In this document: one piece after another, positions 40,442-45,406 of the stretch
Numbering within the stretch: the first letter of the stretch is position 1
Layout of the letters: every line of letters starts with the position of its first letter
Assembly: GCA_913041275.1 (NCBI GenBank)
Contig: CAJWHF010000005.1
Coordinates: forward strand, 1 to 45,406
Direction: 5' to 3'
Source: an uncultured Opitutia bacterium
GTDB lineage: Bacteria > Verrucomicrobiota > Verrucomicrobiia > Opitutales > Coraliomargaritaceae
DNA length: 45,406 nt
Position numbers and translations under genes: made by a program
The notes under the pieces: generated by a model
Databases searched by the model: none
Told to the model about the DNA's origin: nothing
What the model saw: the letters and a program-made list of their open reading frames with translations, nothing else

Positions 40442-43228
40442 ATGCCAAAAACCCTATTTTTACTCGACGGCATGGCACTTGCCTACCGCGCACACTTCGC
40501 ACTCATACGTAGCCCTATTTACACGAGTAAGGGTTTTAACACATCGGCTATCTTTGGATTTACAGGCACACTGATCGAGCTGATTACGAAGCAAAAGCCT
40601 ACTCACTTAGCGATTGTCTTCGATACCTCTGCTCCTACTGAGCGTCACCGCATTCACCCTGAGTATAAGGCGAATCGTGAAGAGATGCCCGAGGACTTAT
40701 CTGCCGCCATGCCTCATCTCGATCGCATAGCGGAAGCTTTTGGTATTCCTGTTCTCAAGCTAGACGGCTTCGAGGCCGATGATATCATCGGTACACTCGC
40801 TCAGCGTGCCGAAGCCGATGGCTTCGACGAGATATTTATGGTGACTCCCGATAAAGACTTCGGGCAGCTTGTGAGTGAAAAAATAAAAATGTACCGCCCT
40901 TCGCGCCAGGGTGATGGCGCAGAAATCTGGGGTATCCCAGAAATAAAGGAAAAGTGGGGTATCGCCCGAGTAGAACAGGTGATCGATATGCTCGGTCTCT
41001 GTGGCGACGTCTCTGATAACATACCTGGTGTGCCAGGCATCGGCCCTAAGACGGCTGAGAAACTACTTGCCGCATACGAGAGCGTCGAGGCAGTCATCGA
41101 TCACGTGGACGAACTCAAGGGTAAGCAGCAAGAACGCATTCGAGAGAATGCCGAACAAGCCCTACTGTCTAAGAAGCTCGCAACTATCCAGCTAGACGTT
41201 CCCATAGAGGCAGACTGGGAAGCCATTACGCTCAACGAAGTCGACAAAGAAAAACTCGTTCCTTTATTTGCTGAATTTGAATTTAGAACTTTGGGCAAGC
41301 GAATATTTGGAAGTGATTTCTCCGTACAAGACGCAGCCACCGACCTAGTTCTCAGGAGTGAGGATGACGAGAAGATCGATAAGAATGATCCGCCCTCCCC
41401 TCAACTCGATCTTATCCCTGAGATTACATTTAAAAAGCTAGCTGACATCCAAACTAACTACTGTGTAATAAAAACAGATGAAGATCTAGCTAAGCTAGTC
41501 GTTACTCTCCGTGATGCTGGCAGTTTCGCCTTCGACACTGAAACAACTTCGCTAAACCCACGCGCTGCAGATTTAGTAGGAATTTCCTTCTCAACTGAGC
41601 CGCACAGCGGCTATTGGGTACCAAGTACTGCCACAGCTTTAGATGCTCTGCGCCCCATATTTGCAGATAGTGCACTAAGTAAGATCGGGCATAATCTTAA
41701 ATTCGACCTCGCCGTGCTCGCTGAGAACGATTGTTTCGTCGCTGGAAAATGCTACGATACGATGCTGGCGCACGCTCTGATAGACCCCGAGCAGCGCCAT
41801 AATCTCGACACCTTAAGCGAAGACTTTTTGCAATACAGCACTATCCGATTTAGCGAACTACTACCGGAAGCTAAAAAGGGCGAAGCAATCGACTTCTCTG
41901 GCGTACTAGAGAAAGATCTGGCTAACTATGCGATCGAAGACGCCGACGTCACGCTACAGCTCTGGAACATTTTCGAACCTAAGTTAGAAGAGAGCGGCCA
42001 ATCAAAAGTCTTTTATGAAATTGAGACGCCTCTACTGCCCGTACTTCTAGCCATGGAACTCGAGGGCATCTCTATGTCCTCCGAGACCCTGAAGGAAATA
42101 GGCGCTTCGATTGAGGGACACATCACCAATTTACAAAATAGTGTTTTTGATACCGCAGGCCGAGAGTTCAATCTTAACTCACCTAAGCAGCTAGGCGAAG
42201 TACTCTTTGACGAGCTAAAGCTAGTGGAAAAACCAAAGAAGACTAAAACTGGGCAGTATGCTACTAATGAACAGGTTCTCTCTGCACTTTCAGCTAAGCA
42301 CCCAGTCGTCTCTGACCTACTGGAATATCGCCAACTAAGTAAGCTTAGGAGCACTTACATTCAAGCGCTCCCTCAGGAGGTCGATCCTAAGACTGGCCGC
42401 GTGCACACGCACTACGGTCAGGTACAGACAGCTACTGGCCGCCTTACTTCCAATGATCCTAATCTACAAAATATTCCTATTCGTAGTCCTAAGGGCAGAG
42501 AAATACGGAAGGCCTTTGTACCACGAGAGGGCTGGAAACTATTGGCCGCAGATTATTCGCAAATCGAGCTGCGTATACTCGCTGCCTTAACAAGTGATGC
42601 AGGGCTTCTAAAAGCTTTTAAAGAAGGCCAAGACATTCATACTGCTACCGCCGCCAAGATCTTTGAGGTCAGCCCGGAGGACGTGACACGTGAGCAGCGT
42701 GGCACAGCTAAGATGGTCAACTTCGGCATTCCTTACGGCATCTCCGCCTTCGGCCTAGCCCAACGTCTTGGCACCGTAAGCCGCAACGAAGCCCAAGAAA
42801 TAATAGACAGTTATTTCGCTCAATTCCCTGGTATTCCAGATTACATGGATGCGCAGAGAGAAAGCGCAAAGTCAAAAGGCTATGTCGAGACCATCTGCGG
42901 ACGGCGCCGCCATCTTCGTGATATTAATTCTAGTAATGGCACTGTCCGAGCTGCAGCCGAAAGAAACGCCATTAACATGCCGATCCAAGGTACTGCTGCT
43001 GATATGATCAAGATCGCCATGGTGCGCGTCCAAAACTCCATTTCTGAGTCTGGACTCGAAAGCCGCATGCTGCTGCAAGTGCACGACGAATTAGTTTTTG
43101 ACCTTCACCCCGAAGAAGAGGAAGCGCTTCGGAAGATAGTGACCGATGGAATGGTCGGAGCACTAGAGCTAGCCTGCCCTATTGAAGTCGAAATCGGGAT
43201 AGGTGAGAATTGGCTAGAAGCGCACTAA
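40442..43228 (+). CDS. polA: DNA polymerase I
   Basis: 5' nuclease domain (LLDGMALAYRAHFA, GFEADDIIGTLA, GVPGIGPKTAEKLL), 3'-5' exonuclease motifs (FAFDTETTSLNP, IGHNLKFDLAVL), polymerase DYSQIELRILA, RGTAKMVNFGIPYGIS, QVHDELVFD; ATG 40442 preferred over TTG 40412. Confidence 0.97.
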   Translation: MPKTLFLLDGMALAYRAHFALIRSPIYTSKGFNTSAIFGFTGTLIELITKQKPTHLAIVFDTSAPTERHRIHPEYKANREEMPEDLSAAMPHLDRIAEAFGIPVLKLDGFEADDIIGTLAQRAEADGFDEIFMVTPDKDFGQLVSEKIKMYRPSRQGDGAEIWGIPEIKEKWGIARVEQVIDMLGLCGDVSDNIPGVPGIGPKTAEKLLAAYESVEAVIDHVDELKGKQQERIRENAEQALLSKKLATIQLDVPIEADWEAITLNEVDKEKLVPLFAEFEFRTLGKRIFGSDFSVQDAATDLVLRSEDDEKIDKNDPPSPQLDLIPEITFKKLADIQTNYCVIKTDEDLAKLVVTLRDAGSFAFDTETTSLNPRAADLVGISFSTEPHSGYWVPSTATALDALRPIFADSALSKIGHNLKFDLAVLAENDCFVAGKCYDTMLAHALIDPEQRHNLDTLSEDFLQYSTIRFSELLPEAKKGEAIDFSGVLEKDLANYAIEDADVTLQLWNIFEPKLEESGQSKVFYEIETPLLPVLLAMELEGISMSSETLKEIGASIEGHITNLQNSVFDTAGREFNLNSPKQLGEVLFDELKLVEKPKKTKTGQYATNEQVLSALSAKHPVVSDLLEYRQLSKLRSTYIQALPQEVDPKTGRVHTHYGQVQTATGRLTSNDPNLQNIPIRSPKGREIRKAFVPREGWKLLAADYSQIELRILAALTSDAGLLKAFKEGQDIHTATAAKIFEVSPEDVTREQRGTAKMVNFGIPYGISAFGLAQRLGTVSRNEAQEIIDSYFAQFPGIPDYMDAQRESAKSKGYVETICGRRRHLRDINSSNGTVRAAAERNAINMPIQGTAADMIKIAMVRVQNSISESGLESRMLLQVHDELVFDLHPEEEEALRKIVTDGMVGALELACPIEVEIGIGENWLEAH

Positions 43229-43366
43229 TTGCACGACTAACCACCTGCTTAATATTCTTAACAGTCGCTGTGGAATAATCTTCGTGCAATAATTTCCAAG
43301 AAAATCTCAAATCCTTAAATAATACATATACACAAAAATTAGGACTGGTAACCTAAGTTTGTTTAG

Positions 43367-43711
43367 AATTACCCCAGACGAAAAGAAAGTCTGTATGATA
43401 TTTACCGACTCCATATTGGAGGTAAATCGACTATAAAAATTACTGATTTTATTAATCAGAAATATGCGAATACTTTAAGAACCAATAGTCCCTACTACCT
43501 TGAACTAGTATGGGATTCCTTGAATAAGTATAAGAAACACTAGAAGAGACTTCTCGACTACGAAGAAACGATTGAAGAAGTCTTTTTTGAATATTTTGAT
43601 ATGAAGAAAACTACCCTACCTGAAGAGTTCGTTATAAGTAATTTCTTGAAAAATAATCCTTCATTTTGCAAATATTTTCATTATTATGGTAAATACACAT
43701 GTTTATCCTAA
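43367..43711 (+). pseudogene. possible decayed ORF with one in-frame TAG (43541-43543)
   Basis: Frame reads …SLYDIYRLHIGGKSTIKITDFINQKYANTLRTNSPYYLELVWDSLNKYKKH*KRLLDYEETIEEVFFEYFDMKKTTLPEEFVISNFLKNNPSFCKYFHYYGKYTCLS*; no good start codon; competing structured-RNA reading, see findings. Confidence 0.35.
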
Positions 43712-43723
43712 AAAGATTGTAAA

Positions 43724-44317
43724 ATGAAATACCCATTAAATATAAAAAGAAAAATCATTTCTGTAGCACCTCATTTTTACGTGACTGATAGCGATAACGA
43801 GCCAGTTCTTTACGTAGAGCAAAAGCTATTAAAGCTTAAGGAACACATCGAGGTATTTACAGACGATACTAAAGAAATAAAACTTTGCGATATCAAAGCT
43901 ACTAAAGTAATCGATTGGTCATCTGGCTATAATTTTACAGATGAACAGGGCAACTTCTTCGGAGGAATAAAGAGAAAAGGATTAAAATCTTTATGGAAAG
44001 CTCGCTACGAAATTAATTCTGGCAATTCGGATGGAGCCGCAGAATTTAATGTGAGTGAAGAATCCGTTCTAGTAAGAATTCTTGATGGAATAATTGGAGA
44101 AATACCTATTATCGGATATTTTACCGGTTATATTGCTAATCCTACTTACGTTGTAAAAGACACTTCTGGAAATGCTGTAATGAGGCTTAGAAAAAAACCC
44201 GCACTTTGGGAGGGAAAGTTCTCGATCGAATCTCTAAGTGAATTATCAGATGCCCAACAAATTCAGATTCTAGTTGGTCTTTTAATGATGCTTATACTTG
44301 AGAAAAATAGAGGTTAA
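43724..44317 (+). CDS. LURP-one-related / scramblase-like family protein
   Basis: KYPLNIKRKIISVAPHFYVTDSDNEPVLYVEQKLLKLKEHIEVFTDD…FFGGIKRKGLKSLWKARYEI…GEIPIIGYFTGYIANPTYVVKD resembles the bacterial LURP-one (tubby-like) fold family. Confidence 0.75.
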   Translation: MKYPLNIKRKIISVAPHFYVTDSDNEPVLYVEQKLLKLKEHIEVFTDDTKEIKLCDIKATKVIDWSSGYNFTDEQGNFFGGIKRKGLKSLWKARYEINSGNSDGAAEFNVSEESVLVRILDGIIGEIPIIGYFTGYIANPTYVVKDTSGNAVMRLRKKPALWEGKFSIESLSELSDAQQIQILVGLLMMLILEKNRG

Positions 44318-44385
44318 ACATACTATATTTTACAGAGTCATACCCCGACACCCCAAACTAGCCAAGGACCAATAGGTGCCACTTT

Positions 44386-45406
44386 TTAAGCCTTCAAAAT
44401 AAAACCATCCGGCACTGTAGCATCCTTACAGACCACTAGTACACCGTCACGGATAGCGACGGAAATATCTGGTCCATAATTATCAGGTAGGCCAGCGGGG
44501 TCGAGAATGACATTATTACCAATACGTACATTCTTATCGAGTATCGCATTTTTAATCACACAATTTTCTCCTACACCTATATCAGGACGACCTAGCTGAG
44601 AGTTTTCTGCGAAGTCCTCATCGGCTTCAAAGCTATCGGCGCCCATCATAACGACATTCTCGAGCAGTGATTGGTCTCGCACGACCGATCGCACGCCGAG
44701 AGTAGAGCGCCTAATCTCTGCGCCGGAGACGATACATCCGTCGGCCATAATAGCACGGTCCACAACACAGGAATTAATTTTCGACGCGGGTAGAAAACGA
44801 GCACGTGTAAATATTCGCGCCGCCTCATCAAAGAAATTAAATGGCGGCACCGGTTCGGTTAGTCGTATATTCGCTTCAAAGAATGCTCTTACCGTACCGA
44901 TATCTTCCCAATAATCGTCGAATATATAGCTGTGTATTTTAGCCTTTCCTAGAAGTGCTGGTATGATCTCTTTACCAAAATCCTTCGCCTGTGATTCTAA
45001 TGCATCCACTAAGGTTTTGGCGTTGAATATATAAATGCCCATAGACGCGAGGCAGTAGTCACGAGTCCCAGGGTCACGCATCTTATCACGCGCGCTCTGA
45101 CTAATAGCTAAACTCTTAATCACTTCGGGGTCCGAAGGTTTTTCCACGAATTCTGCGACCTCCATATTATCGTCGATACGCATGAGACCAAGTCCCTCCG
45201 CCTGATCTAAGCCTAAAGGTTTTGCGGTGATGGTCACCTCCGCACCAGATGCATCGTGCTCGCGCACAACATCTTCTAAGTCCATCCTGTAGAGCTGATC
45301 ACCCGACAAAATCACATAAAGGTCGCCGTCACTGTGCCCCTGAAAGTGGTGCATATTTTGGCGCACTGCATCCGCAGTTCCCTGGTACCAAGTATCACTT
45401 TGGTCG
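44386..45406 (-). CDS. glgC: glucose-1-phosphate adenylyltransferase (N-terminus outside window)
   Basis: Open through the right edge: DQSDTWYQGTADAVRQNMHHFQGHSDGDLYVILSGDQLYRMD, VAEFVEKPSD, ASMGIYIFNAKTL, YWEDIGTVRAFFEANIRL. Confidence 0.93.
   Translation of the reverse strand, partial: DQSDTWYQGTADAVRQNMHHFQGHSDGDLYVILSGDQLYRMDLEDVVREHDASGAEVTITAKPLGLDQAEGLGLMRIDDNMEVAEFVEKPSDPEVIKSLAISQSARDKMRDPGTRDYCLASMGIYIFNAKTLVDALESQAKDFGKEIIPALLGKAKIHSYIFDDYWEDIGTVRAFFEANIRLTEPVPPFNFFDEAARIFTRARFLPASKINSCVVDRAIMADGCIVSGAEIRRSTLGVRSVVRDQSLLENVVMMGADSFEADEDFAENSQLGRPDIGVGENCVIKNAILDKNVRIGNNVILDPAGLPDNYGPDISVAIRDGVLVVCKDATVPDGFILKA

Overview
This 45.4 kb bacterial chromosomal window is mostly housekeeping genes. 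The gene content (dapL, a PEP-CTERM protein, a single-gene M42 peptidase) suggests a Verrucomicrobia/Opitutae-like PVC organism; that is inference only. Blocks recognised: a TCA-cycle set (sucA-sucB-lpdA, sucC-sucD, gltA), glnB/K-amtB, leuB-alaS, panC-nadB-panE, fabG-acpP-fabF, rluB-like/nadK/cca/polA, ffh, pyrD, dapL, hisH, aroK-fpg and a partial glgC. There is one tRNA gene, tRNA-Leu with an unusual AAG anticodon. I found no CRISPR array, rRNA, prophage or intact transposon, and no convincing new multi-gene system. The items most worth a second look are: (1) a Ni-superoxide dismutase whose catalytic His1 would be exposed by ordinary Sec signal-peptidase cleavage; (2) a perfect 24-bp palindrome inside gltA; (3) tRNA-Leu(AAG); (4) a near-absence of Shine-Dalgarno motifs; (5) an AT-rich interval after polA with an interrupted reading frame and several hairpins; (6) a zinc-less-finger Fpg; (7) two uncharacterised charge-biased proteins; (8) several intergenic inverted repeats. 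All calls were made by eye, with no database search.
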